Shown: positions 7,588 through 17,277, numbered from the stretch's first letter. The stretch: 64,000 nt of DNA from Streptomyces platensis (GCF_008704855.1 NZ_CP023691.1:2790001-2854000), one strand, 5' to 3'. Numbers and translations are program-made. The notes: generated by a model not told the origin, from the letters alone.

Positions 7588-8715
7588 TCACACTCCGGAC
7601 GCGACTTCCGCCTTGTCTCCGGAGGTGTCTCCTGGCTTGCCCTCACGCCGGTTCCGGATCACGGAGGAGGCGAACGAGAGGCCGATCAGCACGACACCGA
7701 CCAGGCCGGTGACGACCTCGCTGATCTCGTACTTGATCGTGATGAGCAGGATGACGGCCAGCGCACCGATCGCGTAGTGAGCGCCGTGCTCCAGGTAGAC
7801 ATAGTCCTCCAGGGTGCCCTTGCGGACCAGGAAGACCGTCAGCGACCGGATGTACATCGCGCCGATGCCCAGGCCCAGCGCCATCATGAAGATGTCGTTG
7901 GTGATGGCGAAGGCACCGATGACGCCGTCGAAGGAGAAGGACGCGTCGATGACCTCGAGGTAGAGGAACATGAAGAACGCGGCCTTGCCGGCCAGGCCGA
8001 CGGCCGCGCCGGTGCCCTGCGTGGCGGGAGCCGCCGCGGCCTCGTCGGCCTCCTCGACCTCATCCTCCAGCTTGTCCTCGAAGTAACCGGAGATACCGCC
8101 GACGACGAGGTAGGTGATGAGACCCGCGACGCCGGACAGCAGCACCGTGGCGCTCTTGTCACCGCCGCCGTGCGGGACGCTGGTGGCCACCGTCATCGCG
8201 GTCACCAGCAGGACGACCAGCGCGATGATCACGGACAGGGTGTCCAGCTTGCCCATCTTGGCCATGGGCTTTTCGATCCAGGCCAGCCACTTGTAATCGC
8301 GGTCCTCGAATATGAAGTCGAGGAAGATCATCAGCAGGAAGATTCCACCGAAGGCCGCGATGGCCGGGTGGGCGCTGGTGACCAGTTCCTGGTATTGCGC
8401 CTTGTCATTGATGGCGAGGTTGACCGCCTCGATCGGCCCCAGCTTCGCGGTGATCGCGACAATGACGACCGGGAACACCAGCCGCATGCCGAACACGGCG
8501 ATGAGGATGCCGAGAGTGAGGAAGATCTTCTGCCAGAAGGCGTTCATCTTGCGCAGAATGCCTGCGTTGATGACGGCATTGTCGAACGAGACCGAGATCT
8601 CCAGGACGGACAGGATCCCGACAATCGCCAGCCCCTGCCACCCCCAGAGCACGCCCGCCAAGGCGAGGCCGAGCGCCGTGACGGCGAACGACCAGCCAAA
8701 GGTTTTCAGGAGCAC
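7588..8715 (-). CDS. DUF475 / TerC-superfamily integral membrane protein
   Basis: A 375-residue membrane protein with about nine hydrophobic spans. Two TerC-type repeats carry acidic residues inside membrane helices: VLEISVSFDNAVINA near residue 42 and LEVIDASFSFDGVIGAF near 255. Conserved acidic pairs of this kind are thought to handle metal ions in TerC proteins. A hydrophilic acidic loop (KLEDEVEEADEA) sits near 215. The length fits DUF475 (YceF-like) better than short TerC. It lies 53 bases downstream of a terD gene on the same strand, so it is probably the membrane partner of the TerD proteins. The hairpin at 8748-8764 may modulate read-through. Confidence 0.85.
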   Translation of the reverse strand: MLLKTFGWSFAVTALGLALAGVLWGWQGLAIVGILSVLEISVSFDNAVINAGILRKMNAFWQKIFLTLGILIAVFGMRLVFPVVIVAITAKLGPIEAVNLAINDKAQYQELVTSAHPAIAAFGGIFLLMIFLDFIFEDRDYKWLAWIEKPMAKMGKLDTLSVIIALVVLLVTAMTVATSVPHGGGDKSATVLLSGVAGLITYLVVGGISGYFEDKLEDEVEEADEAAAAPATQGTGAAVGLAGKAAFFMFLYLEVIDASFSFDGVIGAFAITNDIFMMALGLGIGAMYIRSLTVFLVRKGTLEDYVYLEHGAHYAIGALAVILLITIKYEISEVVTGLVGVVLIGLSFASSVIRNRREGKPGDTSGDKAEVASGV

Positions 8716-8747
8716 TGCCTACCCAATCCCTCGCTGTGTGGGGTCCC

Positions 8748-8764
8748 CCGCGCGCAGCGCGCGG
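8748..8764 (-). terminator. GC hairpin between terD and the TerC-type gene
   Basis: CCGCGCGC and GCGCGCGG flank a single A. It lies in the 53-base gap between terD and the DUF475 gene. It may be a partial terminator that lowers expression of the membrane gene; there is no U-tract. Confidence 0.35.
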
Positions 8765-8768
8765 CGCT

Positions 8769-9344
8769 TTACGAAACGTTGACCCCGAAGTCTAGAGCGA
8801 TGCCCCGGAGACCCGACGCGTACCCCTGCCCCACCGCCCGGAACTTCCATTCGCCCTTGTAGCGATACACCTCACCGAAGATCATCGCGGTTTCGCCGGA
8901 GGCGTCCTCGCTGAGGTCGTAGCGGGCGAGTTCGCTGCCGTCGGCCTGATTGACGATCCGGATGAAAGCGTTGCTGACCTGGCCGAAGCTCTGGCCCCGC
9001 AGATCGGCTTCATGGATCGAGACCGGAAAGACGATCTTGTCGACCTGCTCGGGCACCTGGGAGAGATCCACCAGAATCGACTCGTCGTCGCCCTCACCTT
9101 CGCCGGTGAGGTTGTCCCCGGTGTGCTCGACGGAGCCCTCGGGACTCTTGAGGTTGTTGTAGAAGACGAAGTACTCGTCCCCCAGCACCCGGCCCGACCC
9201 GCACAGCAGCGCGCTGGCGTCCAGGTCGAACGGTGCTCCGGTCGTGGACCGCGCGTCCCAGCCGAGACCGACCATGATCTGCGTGAGATTCGGCGCGGCC
9301 TTGGACAGGGAGACATTGCCCCCCTTGGCAAGCGTGACGCTCAT
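8769..9344 (-). CDS. terD: TerD family calcium-binding stress protein (copy 1)
   Basis: A 191-residue canonical TerD protein. Signatures are [15 protein letters not shown] at the N-terminus, [16 protein letters not shown] at 39-47, [31 protein letters not shown] at 56-89, and the end [22 protein letters not shown]. In characterised TerD proteins the acidic loops bind calcium. It closely parallels the second copy upstream (same length, collinear motifs), indicating tandem duplication. A terminator-like hairpin follows the upstream copy, so each copy may have its own promoter; the 191-base gap leaves room for one. It is followed by the DUF475/TerC gene. Confidence 0.92.
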   Translation of the reverse strand: MSVTLAKGGNVSLSKAAPNLTQIMVGLGWDARSTTGAPFDLDASALLCGSGRVLGDEYFVFYNNLKSPEGSVEHTGDNLTGEGEGDDESILVDLSQVPEQVDKIVFPVSIHEADLRGQSFGQVSNAFIRIVNQADGSELARYDLSEDASGETAMIFGEVYRYKGEWKFRAVGQGYASGLRGIALDFGVNVS

Positions 9345-9496
9345 CGTTCGCTTCCTCCCCGGTGTCGGTGCGGGCCCGCCCGGCGCGCGGCCCGCAACCC
9401 TCGTTCAAGCGCGTCCGGCGCCGCACTCCCCGGACAGGGACATACGGCGCCGGACGCGGTGGTTCCTGGCCCGGACAGCCGCTACGGCAGTGCTGC

Positions 9497-9535
9497 CCGG
9501 CCGGACGTCGACGATCGGACCTCGGATCCGGCCGG
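9497..9535 (-). terminator. Hairpin directly after terD copy 2
   Basis: CCGGCCGGA (9497-9505) and TCCGGCCGG (9527-9535) form a 9-bp stem abutting the terD stop codon, with a 21-base loop. Function as a terminator or 3'-end stabiliser is likely. Confidence 0.45.
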
Positions 9536-10111
9536 TCAGACGTTGACGCCGAAGTCCTGGGCGATGCCGCGCAGGCCCGAGGCGTAGCCCTGGCCGATGG
9601 CCCGGAACTTCCACTCGGCACCGTTGCGGTACAGCTCACCGAAGACCATGGCGGTCTCGGTCGAGGCGTCCTCGCTCAGGTCGTAGCGCGCCAGCTCATT
9701 GTTGTCGGCCTGGTTGACCACGCGGATGAAGGCGTTGCGGACCTGGCCGAAGCTCTGCTGGCGGGTCTCGGCGTCGTAGATCGACACCGGGAAGACGATC
9801 TTGGCGACATCGGCCGGCACAGCGGCCAGATTCACCTTGATCTGCTCGTCGTCGCCCTCACCCTCACCGGTGATGTTGTCACCGGTGTGCTCGACCGAAC
9901 CGTCCGGGCTCTTCAGGTTGTTGAAGAACACGAAATTCTGGTCGTTGGCCACCTTGCCCTGGTCGTTCGTCAGCATGGCGCTGGCGTCCAGGTCGAAGTC
10001 CGTACCGGTGGTGGTACGCGCATCCCAGCCCAGACCGACGATGACGGCGGTCAGGTTGGGGGCTTCCTTCGTCAGCGAGACGTTGCCGCCCTTGCTGAGG
10101 CTGACTCCCAC
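9536..10111 (-). CDS. terD: TerD family calcium-binding stress protein (copy 2)
   Basis: A 191-residue TerD protein: [19 protein letters not shown] at the start, [40 protein letters not shown], and a C-terminus [22 protein letters not shown]. The start is the GTG at 10111, 4 bases after GGAGG, which gives the universal [10 protein letters not shown]-terminus; the open frame extends 17 residues further without family similarity. A TerD gene in this position in S. coelicolor (SCO2368, from memory) has been tied to calcium homeostasis. The upstream gap 10112-10274 should hold its promoter. It is the first of the minus-strand terD-terD-DUF475 series. Confidence 0.92.
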   Translation of the reverse strand: MGVSLSKGGNVSLTKEAPNLTAVIVGLGWDARTTTGTDFDLDASAMLTNDQGKVANDQNFVFFNNLKSPDGSVEHTGDNITGEGEGDDEQIKVNLAAVPADVAKIVFPVSIYDAETRQQSFGQVRNAFIRVVNQADNNELARYDLSEDASTETAMVFGELYRNGAEWKFRAIGQGYASGLRGIAQDFGVNV

Positions 10112-10274
10112 GAGTCCTCCCATAGATTCGAGGGGTACCTGCGCCCCCATCGTGCATGGCATCGGATCAACGAATTGATCCTAGTGACCGGTTCCCACCG
10201 ATTGCAGATATCGCACCTGGATCATGCGTATGTCGGCCCGGTGGGCGCAGCGACGGCTGGGGCCGGGCGCCGGC

Positions 10275-10733
10275 TCAGAGGTTGCCGAGCGCCTTGACGT
10301 AGTCGTTCAGGTCGCGGGCGTCGGGCAGGCCGTTGACGACCGTCCAGCGCACCACACCCTCCTTGTCGATGATGAAGGTGCCGCGCACCGCGCAGCCCTT
10401 CTCCTCGTCGAAGACGCCGTACGCCCGCGAGGCCTCGCCGTGCGGCCAGAAGTCGGACAGCAGCGGGTACTCCAGGCCCTCCTGCTCGGCGAAGACGCGC
10501 AGCGAGAACGGGGAGTCGTTGGAGACGGCCAGCAGCTGGACCTCGTCGTTGACGAACGCCGGCAGCTCGTCACGGAGCGCGCAGAGCTCGCCGGTGCACA
10601 CACCGGTGAAGGCGAAGGGGTAGAAGAGGAGGACGACGGCCTTCTCGCCGCGGAAGTCGGAGAGCTTGACCAGCTCGCCGTGCTGGTTCTTCAGCTCGAA
10701 ATCCGGAGCCTTCGTGCCGACCTCGATCGCCAT
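10275..10733 (-). CDS. AhpE/BCP-type peroxiredoxin
   Basis: A 152-residue thioredoxin-fold peroxidase that would reduce hydroperoxides with thiol reductants. The active-site block YPFAFTGVCTGELC carries the peroxidatic Cys46 in the P-x-x-x-T-x-x-C pattern (T43), and a second Cys at 51 is a candidate partner. A third Cys in EEKGCAVRG lies near 113. GTFIIDKEGVVRW and an NDYVKAL tail complete the fold. It is followed downstream by the terD genes and preceded by DUF3052, all on the same strand, but the DUF3052 terminator separates the latter. The length matches the AhpE subfamily. The neighbourhood is consistent with a shared oxidative or metal stress theme. Confidence 0.9.
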   Translation of the reverse strand: MAIEVGTKAPDFELKNQHGELVKLSDFRGEKAVVLLFYPFAFTGVCTGELCALRDELPAFVNDEVQLLAVSNDSPFSLRVFAEQEGLEYPLLSDFWPHGEASRAYGVFDEEKGCAVRGTFIIDKEGVVRWTVVNGLPDARDLNDYVKALGNL

Positions 10734-10821
10734 GGGGTGCTTCCCTTCCGCTCACTCTCAACAGGACGCGACCAACCCTACGCGCAGCGGTGCACGCCCG
10801 GGGAACCCCTCCTGAACAGGG

Positions 10822-10856
10822 CCGAGCCCCCTCCGGAACAGGCGGAGGGGGCTCGG
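10822..10856 (-). terminator. Strong terminator of the DUF3052 gene
   Basis: Perfect 14-bp stem CCGAGCCCCCTCCG/CGGAGGGGGCTCGG with a 7-base loop, 25 bases past the DUF3052 stop. Confidence 0.75.
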
Positions 10857-10880
10857 TGGCGAACGTCGAGTCGGTGTGGC

Positions 10881-11312
10881 TCAGCGCTTGCCGGACTTGG
10901 GTGTGACCAGGCGGCTGCCGGTCCAGTCCTTGGCCGCGTTGATGCTCTTGGTCTGGGACAGACCCGCGGTCTGCGCGGCCTCATTGATGTCGCTCGGCTC
11001 GACGTATCCCTCACGGCCGGTCTTCGGGGTCAGCAGCCAGATCTGCCCGCCCTCGTCGATCAGGCCGATGGCGTCCACCAGCGCGTCCGTGAGGTCGCCG
11101 TCCTCGTCGCGGAACCACAGCACGACGACGTCGCAGACGTCGTCGTAGTCCTCGTCGACGAGATCCTGGCCGATCACGGTCTCAATGCCTTCGCGGAGAT
11201 CCTGATCGACGTCGTCGTCGAAACCGATCTCCTGGACCACCTGTCCGGGCTCGAACCCAAGCCTGGCGGCAGGGTTGGTCCGCTCCTCCGCGTGGTCCGC
11301 GGTCGCGCTCAC
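10881..11312 (-). CDS. DUF3052 domain protein
   Basis: A 143-residue soluble, very acidic actinobacterial protein of unknown function. It shows the family features ARLGFEPGQVVQEIGFDDDVD near 18-38, a DEDYDDVCDVVVLWFRDEDGDLTDAL block, and the C-terminus DWTGSRLVTPKSGKR. The start is the GTG at 11312: AGGAGG lies 6 bases before it and it gives the family length, although the frame stays open upstream. It is transcribed divergently from aceE across a 515-base regulatory gap, an arrangement I recall from other Streptomyces. No catalytic motif is evident. Confidence 0.9.
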   Translation of the reverse strand: MSATADHAEERTNPAARLGFEPGQVVQEIGFDDDVDQDLREGIETVIGQDLVDEDYDDVCDVVVLWFRDEDGDLTDALVDAIGLIDEGGQIWLLTPKTGREGYVEPSDINEAAQTAGLSQTKSINAAKDWTGSRLVTPKSGKR

Positions 11313-11636
11313 GGATTGCCTCCTGTCATGTTTCGGAAATGCTCGGGGACCCCGCGCGTGCGCGGAGCATTGGGCGTAGTCCACACGGGCCGGGCGGATC
11401 GCGCAAGTACCCGGCGGTCCAGACCGCCGAAACGGTGACGTTTGGACGCGTCTCGCCGCAACCACGACCCCGGCAGGACAGGCCGAAGTGATTCACGCCA
11501 CAGCGTTCTCCAGGGTTTATCGGGTACTGGCGCGGGACTGGTCCCTTCGGGGGGCGGCCGCGGCTCGCGGACCTGATTTCGGGGTCCGCACGTCCGTACG
11601 CGAAGCACTTTCGAGGTGGGCGTATGGTTGCGATTT

Positions 11637-11661
11637 GGCCGACCAAAGAAATCGGCCTTTT
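11637..11661 (+). terminator. Hairpin with T-tract in the aceE upstream region
   Basis: GGCCGA (11637-11642) pairs with TCGGCC (11652-11657) across a 9-base A-rich loop and is followed directly by TTTT. It looks like a short intrinsic terminator reading toward aceE, possibly an attenuator or the end of a small leader RNA. Confidence 0.45.
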
Positions 11662-11672
11662 CAGCGCCATCT

Positions 11673-11701
11673 CTCTACGGATGGGTTACCCATCAGTAGA
11701 G
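11673..11701. promoter_or_regulatory. 29-base interrupted palindrome, candidate operator of aceE
   Basis: Outer arms CTCTAC and GTAGAG and inner arms ATGGGT and ACCCAT are symmetric around one T, separated by a 2-base mismatch (GG/CA). It lies 127 bases before the aceE GTG. The symmetry suggests binding of a dimeric repressor, for example a GntR- or LacI-like pyruvate sensor; the regulator is not identified. Confidence 0.5.
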
Positions 11702-11827
11702 GTGACGTATCCGTGTGGCTCGGTACACGATGGAAGACGGCGCGACACCAAGGCAGAGACAGCATTCGTCCGTGCGCAGCATCAAAATCTTGCCGGGCAC
11801 GACACGAACCGAACACGAAGGAACAGC

Positions 11828-14560
11828 GTGGCTTCCGGATCCGATCGAAACCCGATCATCATTGGCGGCCTTCCCAGCCAGGTCCCGGACTTCGATCCCG
11901 AAGAAACCCAGGAATGGCTCGACTCGCTCGACGCGGCCGTCGACGAGCGAGGCCGGGAACGTGCCCGCTACCTCATGCTCCGCCTGATCGAGCGCGCCCG
12001 CGAGAAGCGTGTGGCCGTGCCCGAGATGCGCAGCACGGACTACGTCAACACCATCGCGACCAAGGACGAGCCGTTCTTCCCGGGCAACGAGGAGATCGAG
12101 CGCAAGGTCCTGAACGCGACCCGGTGGAACGCCGCCGTGATGGTCTCGCGCGCCCAGCGTCCGGGCATCGGCGTCGGCGGCCACATCGCCACCTTCGCCT
12201 CCTCCGCCTCCCTCTACGACGTGGGCTTCAACCACTTCTTCCGGGGCAAGGACCAGGGCGACGGCGGCGACCAGATCTTCTTCCAGGGCCATGCCTCGCC
12301 CGGTGTCTACGCCCGCGCGTACCTCCTGGACCGGCTGTCCGAGGGCCAGCTCGACGCCTTCCGGCAGGAGAAGTCCAAGGCTCCGGACGGGCTGTCCAGC
12401 TACCCGCACCCGCGGCTGATGCCGGACTTCTGGGAGTTCCCGACCGTCTCCATGGGCCTCGGCCCGCTCGGTGCGATCTACCAGGCGCGGATGAACCGCT
12501 ACATGGAGGCGCGCGGCATCGCCGACACCTCCAAGTCGCACGTCTGGGCGTACCTCGGTGACGGCGAGATGGACGAGCCCGAGTCGCTCGGCCAGCTGTC
12601 CATCGCCGCCCGTGAGGGCCTGGACAACCTGACCTTCGTCGTCAACTGCAACCTCCAGCGCCTCGACGGCCCGGTCCGCGGTAACGGCAAGATCATGCAG
12701 GAGCTGGAGTCGCAGTTCCGCGGCGCCGGCTGGAACGTGATCAAGCTGGTGTGGGACCGCAGCTGGGACCCGCTGCTCGCGCAGGACCGCGACGGCATCC
12801 TGGTCAACAAGCTCAACACCACCCCCGACGGCCAGTTCCAGACGTACGCCACCGAGACCGGTTCGTACATCCGCGAGCACTTCTTCGGTGACGACCACCG
12901 GCTGCGCGCGATGGTCGAGAACATGACCGACGACCAGATCCTGCACCTGGGCCGCGGCGGTCACGACCACAAGAAGATCTACGCGGCGTACGCGGCGGCC
13001 AAGGCCCACAAGGGCCAGCCGACGGTGATCCTCGCGCAGACCGTCAAGGGCTGGACGCTCGGTCCGAACTTCGAGGGCCGCAACGCGACCCACCAGATGA
13101 AGAAGCTGACGGTCGAGGACCTCAAGGGCTTCCGTGACCGGCTGCACCTGCCGATCCCGGACAAGGACCTGGAGGACGGCCTGCCGCCGTACTACCACCC
13201 GGGCCGCGACTCCGAAGAGATCCAGTACATGCACGACCGCCGTAAGGGCCTGGGCGGCTATGTGCCCACCCGCGTCGTGCGCGCCGAGCCGCTGAAGCTG
13301 CCGGACGACAAGGCCTACGCGGGCGCCAAGAAGGGCTCGGGGCAGCAGAAGATCGCCACGACCATGGCGTTCGTCCGGGTCCTGAAGGACCTGATGCGGG
13401 ACAAGGAGATCGGCAAGCGTTTCGTGCCGATCGCGCCGGACGAGTACCGCACCTTCGGTATGGACGCGTTCTTCCCGTCGGCCAAGATCTACAACCCGCT
13501 GGGCCAGCAGTACGAGTCGGTCGACCGCGAACTGCTCCTGGCCTACAAGGAGTCGCCGACCGGCCAGATGCTGCACGACGGCATCACCGAGGCGGGCTGC
13601 ACGGCGTCGCTGATCGCGGCGGGTTCCGCCTATGCGACGCACGGCGAGCCGCTGATCCCGGTCTATGTCTTCTACTCGATGTTCGGGTTCCAGCGCACCG
13701 GTGACCAGTTCTGGCAGATGGCCGACCAGCTCGCCCGCGGCTTCGTGCTCGGCGCCACCGCCGGCCGTACGACGCTGACCGGTGAGGGTCTCCAGCACGC
13801 GGACGGCCACTCCCAGCTGCTGGCCTCGACCAACCCGGCCTGTGTCGCCTACGACCCGGCCTACGGCTACGAGATCGCGCACATCGTCAAGGACGGTCTG
13901 CGCCGGATGTACGGCGAGAACGCCGAGGACATCTTCTACTACCTGACCGTCTACAACGAGCCGATCCAGCACCCCGCGGAGCCGGCCGATGTCGACGCCG
14001 AGGGGATCCTCAAGGGTCTGCACCGCGTCAAGCCCGGCGAGAAGGGCGAGCACACCGCCCAGATCCTCGCCTCGGGTGTGGCGGTGCCGTGGGCGATCGA
14101 GGCCCAGCAGATCCTCGCGGACGAGTGGAACGTCAAGGCCGATGTCTGGTCGGCGACGTCCTGGAACGAGCTGCGCCGCGACGCGGTGGAGATCGAGGAG
14201 CACAACCTTCTGCACCCGGAGGAGGAGCAGCGCGTCCCGTACGTGACGCAGAAGCTCCAGGGCGCCGAGGGCCCGAAGGTCGCGGTGTCGGACTGGATGC
14301 GTGCGGTTCCGGACCAGATCGCGCGCTGGGTTCCCGGCACGTACCAGTCGCTGGGTGCCGATGGCTTCGGCTTCGCGGACACCCGTGGTGCGGCCCGCCG
14401 CTTCTTCCACATCGACCCGCAGTCCATCGTCCTGGGCGTGCTCACCGAGCTCGCCAAGGAGGGCAAGGTCGACCGGTCGCTGCTGAAGCAGGCGATCGAC
14501 CGCTACCAGCTCCTGGACGTCACGGCCGCCGACGCGGGTGAGGCCGGCGGCGACGCCTGA
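11828..14560 (+). CDS. aceE: Pyruvate dehydrogenase E1 component, homodimeric
   Basis: A 910-residue thiamine-diphosphate enzyme that decarboxylates pyruvate and acetylates the lipoyl groups of E2. The TPP/Mg motif begins GDGEMDE at 244-250 and continues through [25 protein letters not shown] and [15 protein letters not shown] segments are typical of AceE. The start is the GTG at 11828, giving [19 protein letters not shown], with AAGGA 5 bases upstream; the frame is open for 68 codons before this but overlaps the regulatory palindrome. It is a single-gene unit closed by a 14-bp-stem terminator; E2 and E3 must be elsewhere. The length matches E. coli-type AceE. Confidence 0.97.
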   Translation: MASGSDRNPIIIGGLPSQVPDFDPEETQEWLDSLDAAVDERGRERARYLMLRLIERAREKRVAVPEMRSTDYVNTIATKDEPFFPGNEEIERKVLNATRWNAAVMVSRAQRPGIGVGGHIATFASSASLYDVGFNHFFRGKDQGDGGDQIFFQGHASPGVYARAYLLDRLSEGQLDAFRQEKSKAPDGLSSYPHPRLMPDFWEFPTVSMGLGPLGAIYQARMNRYMEARGIADTSKSHVWAYLGDGEMDEPESLGQLSIAAREGLDNLTFVVNCNLQRLDGPVRGNGKIMQELESQFRGAGWNVIKLVWDRSWDPLLAQDRDGILVNKLNTTPDGQFQTYATETGSYIREHFFGDDHRLRAMVENMTDDQILHLGRGGHDHKKIYAAYAAAKAHKGQPTVILAQTVKGWTLGPNFEGRNATHQMKKLTVEDLKGFRDRLHLPIPDKDLEDGLPPYYHPGRDSEEIQYMHDRRKGLGGYVPTRVVRAEPLKLPDDKAYAGAKKGSGQQKIATTMAFVRVLKDLMRDKEIGKRFVPIAPDEYRTFGMDAFFPSAKIYNPLGQQYESVDRELLLAYKESPTGQMLHDGITEAGCTASLIAAGSAYATHGEPLIPVYVFYSMFGFQRTGDQFWQMADQLARGFVLGATAGRTTLTGEGLQHADGHSQLLASTNPACVAYDPAYGYEIAHIVKDGLRRMYGENAEDIFYYLTVYNEPIQHPAEPADVDAEGILKGLHRVKPGEKGEHTAQILASGVAVPWAIEAQQILADEWNVKADVWSATSWNELRRDAVEIEEHNLLHPEEEQRVPYVTQKLQGAEGPKVAVSDWMRAVPDQIARWVPGTYQSLGADGFGFADTRGAARRFFHIDPQSIVLGVLTELAKEGKVDRSLLKQAIDRYQLLDVTAADAGEAGGDA

Positions 14561-14593
14561 CCTCTCCGCGGCCTGCCGCCGCAGCGCCTCCGC

Positions 14594-14634
14594 CGCGCCC
14601 CCCGACCAGCGCCCTTCGCCGGTCGGGGGGCGCG
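14594..14634. terminator. aceE terminator (bidirectional candidate)
   Basis: A 14-bp perfect stem CGCGCCCCCCGACC/GGTCGGGGGGCGCG with a 13-base loop, 33 bases after the aceE stop and before the convergent inhibitor gene. Confidence 0.75.
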
Positions 14635-14688
14635 GTGCTGTGCGGCGGGGTGTACGGGCGGGCGGCGGCGGGCCCACGGACCGCCGGG

Positions 14689-15102
14689 TCAGCGCTCCCA
14701 TACCTTGAACGCCCTTACCCGGTACGGGGATCGGGGCACCCAGCTGCCGCCGCCCGGATAGGTGTCGAACTCGGCGGTCTCGGCGCACTCCCCGCTCTGG
14801 TAGGTGGTGACCGGCCGGCCGGTGCGGTTGGCGAGGGCGGCGGCGCTGCTCCCCTTGGGCAGGGGGACGCAGCTCTCGATATCGGTGCCGGACAGCTCGT
14901 AGGTCCGCCGGCCGCCGCCGAAGTCTGCCTTCGGCCAGAGGCAGAGCTGACCCGCGTCACAGGCGCCGGAGGCGGCGGTGCGACGGCCGCCGGCCGCATG
15001 GGCGGCCGGGGTGCCGAGGGTGGGCGGAGCGGCGAGTGCCGCGGTCAATGCGGCCAGCAGGCCGGTGAGCAGCGCGGTGGTCCGGAACGTGTGCAGGCGC
15101 AT
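14689..15102 (-). CDS. Secreted peptidase inhibitor I36 / beta-gamma-crystallin-like protein
   Basis: A 137-residue exported protein. The N-terminal MRLHTFRTTALLTGLLAALTAALA is a signal peptide with a probable cleavage after AHA. The mature part begins with CDAGQLCLW and has the Cys-rich, Gly-Tyr-rich pattern of family I36 (type member SMPI of Streptomyces nigrescens): FGGGRRTYELSG, a middle Cys in ESCVPLP, SGEC, and a YPGGGSWV strand. ATG 15102 is chosen because GGGGGAG lies 6 bases upstream. It is a monocistronic gene convergent with aceE. The target protease, if any, cannot be read from sequence. Confidence 0.75.
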   Translation of the reverse strand: MRLHTFRTTALLTGLLAALTAALAAPPTLGTPAAHAAGGRRTAASGACDAGQLCLWPKADFGGGRRTYELSGTDIESCVPLPKGSSAAALANRTGRPVTTYQSGECAETAEFDTYPGGGSWVPRSPYRVRAFKVWER

Positions 15103-15652
15103 GAAATCTCCCCCGTGGAGTACGACGCTGAGGCCTCGCGGCGGACCGGTTGCCCGCGGCGGGTTCGTCATCGAGCTTCGCGAGGGCGGGGTGCGGATGC
15201 AAAGCCCGTGGCGGCGCCACCACCCGGATCAGGTATGTGGACAGCCAACGGAGCCGGGGCGCGGCGGCCGGTGCGCGAGGTTGACGTCCGGCGGGGCGGC
15301 GCGGGCGGGCCGCGGAACCGTTCCGCCCGGTGCCTGCCGGGGTGCGGTGGCCGCACGTGGCGCCCCGCGCGCTGTAGTGGAGGAACGGGGTTCCCGGTCC
15401 GGCTCATCAGGATGAGGGATTCGGCCGACCGGGCCGGGTCAACTGCCGCCTGGGCCATGGCGGATGGGGCCGGATGGCGAGCCGGGCAGCTGGTTGACGG
15501 GCGGGGTGCGGTGAGGCCGTGGCACGGGCCGGGAAAGGCCGACGGCGCGCGGTGCGTACGAGGAGGGAACCTCGTACGTGCCGCGCGCCGGGGCCGGGCC
15601 GGCCGGCCTACGTCGCTCCGCAGCGCAGGCGCCGTACCGCCGGGGCCGCCGG
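15103..15652. other. 550-base gene-free stretch
   Basis: No coding region with a ribosome site or family similarity is visible. The right end holds the MFS terminator hairpin (15544-15589), and the left end should carry the promoter of the I36 gene. The middle is GC-rich with short inverted repeats but nothing I can name. Confidence 0.6.
15544..15589 (-). terminator. Very long terminator hairpin of the MFS exporter
   Basis: Twenty-base arms (15544-15563 and 15570-15589) pair except at two adjacent central positions, around a 6-base AGGGAA loop. It lies 64 bases past the MFS stop. Confidence 0.7.
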
Positions 15653-17254
15653 TCAGATGTGGCCGACGCCGGCGCCCGCCTCGGCGTTCGCGCCGCGCTT
15701 GGTGAAGAAGGCGACGACCGCCGCGAGGACCGCCACACCACAGGCGACCGTGAAGGCCTGGGCCATGCCGGAGACGAAGGTGTCGTGGGCGACGGAGGTG
15801 ATCTTCTGGGCGAACTCCGGCGGGGTGCCCTTCGGGATCGGGGCGATACCGGCCGAGACCGCGTCGGAGAGCTGGGACGACTGGGCGGGCGGGACCGGCG
15901 GGAGGCCGGCCGACCGCCAGTTGTCCGGGAGGTCGCTGTCGACGCGGGAGGCCATCACCGCGCCGAGCACTGCCGTACCGAGGCTGCCACCGACCTGCAT
16001 CGCGGCCTGCTGGAGGCCGCCGGCGACACCGGAGAGCTCCAGCGGGGCGTTGCCGACGATGACCTCGGTGGCGCCGACCATGACGGGCGCGAGGCCCAGG
16101 CCGAGCAGCGCGAACCAGAGGGACATCAGGCCGGTGCCCGTGCCGGTGTCGAGGCCGGACATGCCGTACATGGCGACGGCGGTGAGGACCATGCCGCCGA
16201 CCAGCGGGATGCGCGGGCCGAACTTGGTGATCAGGGCGCCGGCCAGCGGCGAGCCGACGATCATCATGCCGGTGAGCGGCAGCAGGTGCAGGCCGCTGTC
16301 GACGGGCGTCATGCCGTGCACGTTCTGGAGGTAGAACGTCACGAAGAACAGGCCGCCCATGAAGGCGAAGGCCATCAGCACCATCAGGACGGTGCCGGCG
16401 GTCAGCGGCAGGGAGCGGAACATCCGCAGCGGGATGAGCGGTGCGCGGACCTTGCTCTCCAGGAGGGCGAACAGCGCGAAGAGGACCACGGAGGCGATCA
16501 GGAAGCCCCAGGTCTTCATGCTGTCCCAGTGCCACTCCCCCGCCTTGATCAGCGGCCAGATGAGGCAGAACATCGCGCCGGAGAGCAGCACGATGCCCGG
16601 GATGTCGAACGAGCGGGGGGCGTTCTCCGCGCGGTGGTCCTTGAGGATCACCAGGCCGAGGACGAGGGCCAGCACACCGACCGGGACGTTGATGAAGAAC
16701 ACGGACTGCCAGTTGACGTGCTCGACCAGCAGTCCGCCGACTATCGGGCCGCCGGCGGTGGAGGCGCCGATGACCATGCCCCAGATGCCGATCGCCATGT
16801 TGAGCTTCTCCGCCGGGAAGGTGGCACGCAGCAGCCCCAGCGCGGCGGGCATCAGCAGCGCACCGAACAGGCCCTGGAGCACCCGGAAGGTGATGACCAG
16901 CGCGACCTCCCCGGAGAACCCGATGGCGGCGGAGGCGGCGGCGAAACCGAGGATGCCGATGAGGAAGGTCTGGCGGTGGCCGAAGCGGTCACCCAGCTTG
17001 CCCGCGGTGATCAGTGCGATGGCCAGCGCGAGCATGTAGCCGTTGGTGATCCACTGCACGTCGGCGAGCGAGGCGCCGAGGTCCTGCTTGATGGCCGGGT
17101 TGGCGATGGCGACGATCGTGCCGTCCAGGGCGACCATCATGACGCCGATGGCGACGGAGAAGAGGGTCAGCCACGGATGACCGCGCAGCCCCTTGGGGGG
17201 AGCCGGTACGGGGAGGTCCGGCGCCGCTTCGGCGACCGGGGTCTGAGAACTCAT
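15653..17254 (-). CDS. MFS drug exporter, DHA2 (14-TMS, EmrB/QacA) family
   Basis: A 533-residue proton-coupled exporter with about 14 membrane spans. The first helix contains MMVALDGTIV, the DHA2 motif D1 position. GKLGDRFGHR near 88 is motif A in the 2-3 loop. A motif C-like GPIVGGLL near 150 marks it as an antiporter. The C-terminal 90 residues include a long extracellular segment before the last helix, common in this family. It is divergent from the TetR gene at 17370 across 115 bases with a symmetric operator, so it is very likely its repression target. The substrate is unknown; cationic drugs or secondary metabolites are typical. Confidence 0.92.
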   Translation of the reverse strand: MSSQTPVAEAAPDLPVPAPPKGLRGHPWLTLFSVAIGVMMVALDGTIVAIANPAIKQDLGASLADVQWITNGYMLALAIALITAGKLGDRFGHRQTFLIGILGFAAASAAIGFSGEVALVITFRVLQGLFGALLMPAALGLLRATFPAEKLNMAIGIWGMVIGASTAGGPIVGGLLVEHVNWQSVFFINVPVGVLALVLGLVILKDHRAENAPRSFDIPGIVLLSGAMFCLIWPLIKAGEWHWDSMKTWGFLIASVVLFALFALLESKVRAPLIPLRMFRSLPLTAGTVLMVLMAFAFMGGLFFVTFYLQNVHGMTPVDSGLHLLPLTGMMIVGSPLAGALITKFGPRIPLVGGMVLTAVAMYGMSGLDTGTGTGLMSLWFALLGLGLAPVMVGATEVIVGNAPLELSGVAGGLQQAAMQVGGSLGTAVLGAVMASRVDSDLPDNWRSAGLPPVPPAQSSQLSDAVSAGIAPIPKGTPPEFAQKITSVAHDTFVSGMAQAFTVACGVAVLAAVVAFFTKRGANAEAGAGVGHI

Positions 17255-17277
17255 ACGACGAGGCTAATGGCAGCCAC

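Larger units (their letters stand above)
11313..11827. other. Long divergent regulatory gap between DUF3052 and aceE
   Basis: These 515 bases hold no convincing gene. They contain a terminator-like hairpin (11637-11661) and a 29-base interrupted palindrome (11673-11701), both nearer aceE. The right half is noticeably lower in GC than the surrounding genes, as expected for promoters on both sides. Confidence 0.7.

Noticed and set aside
11693..14788. 1,031-residue minus-strand open frame opposite aceE
   Set aside because: Antisense of a clear AceE with full motifs; the sequence is Val/Leu/Arg/Asp-biased as expected for a shadow frame.
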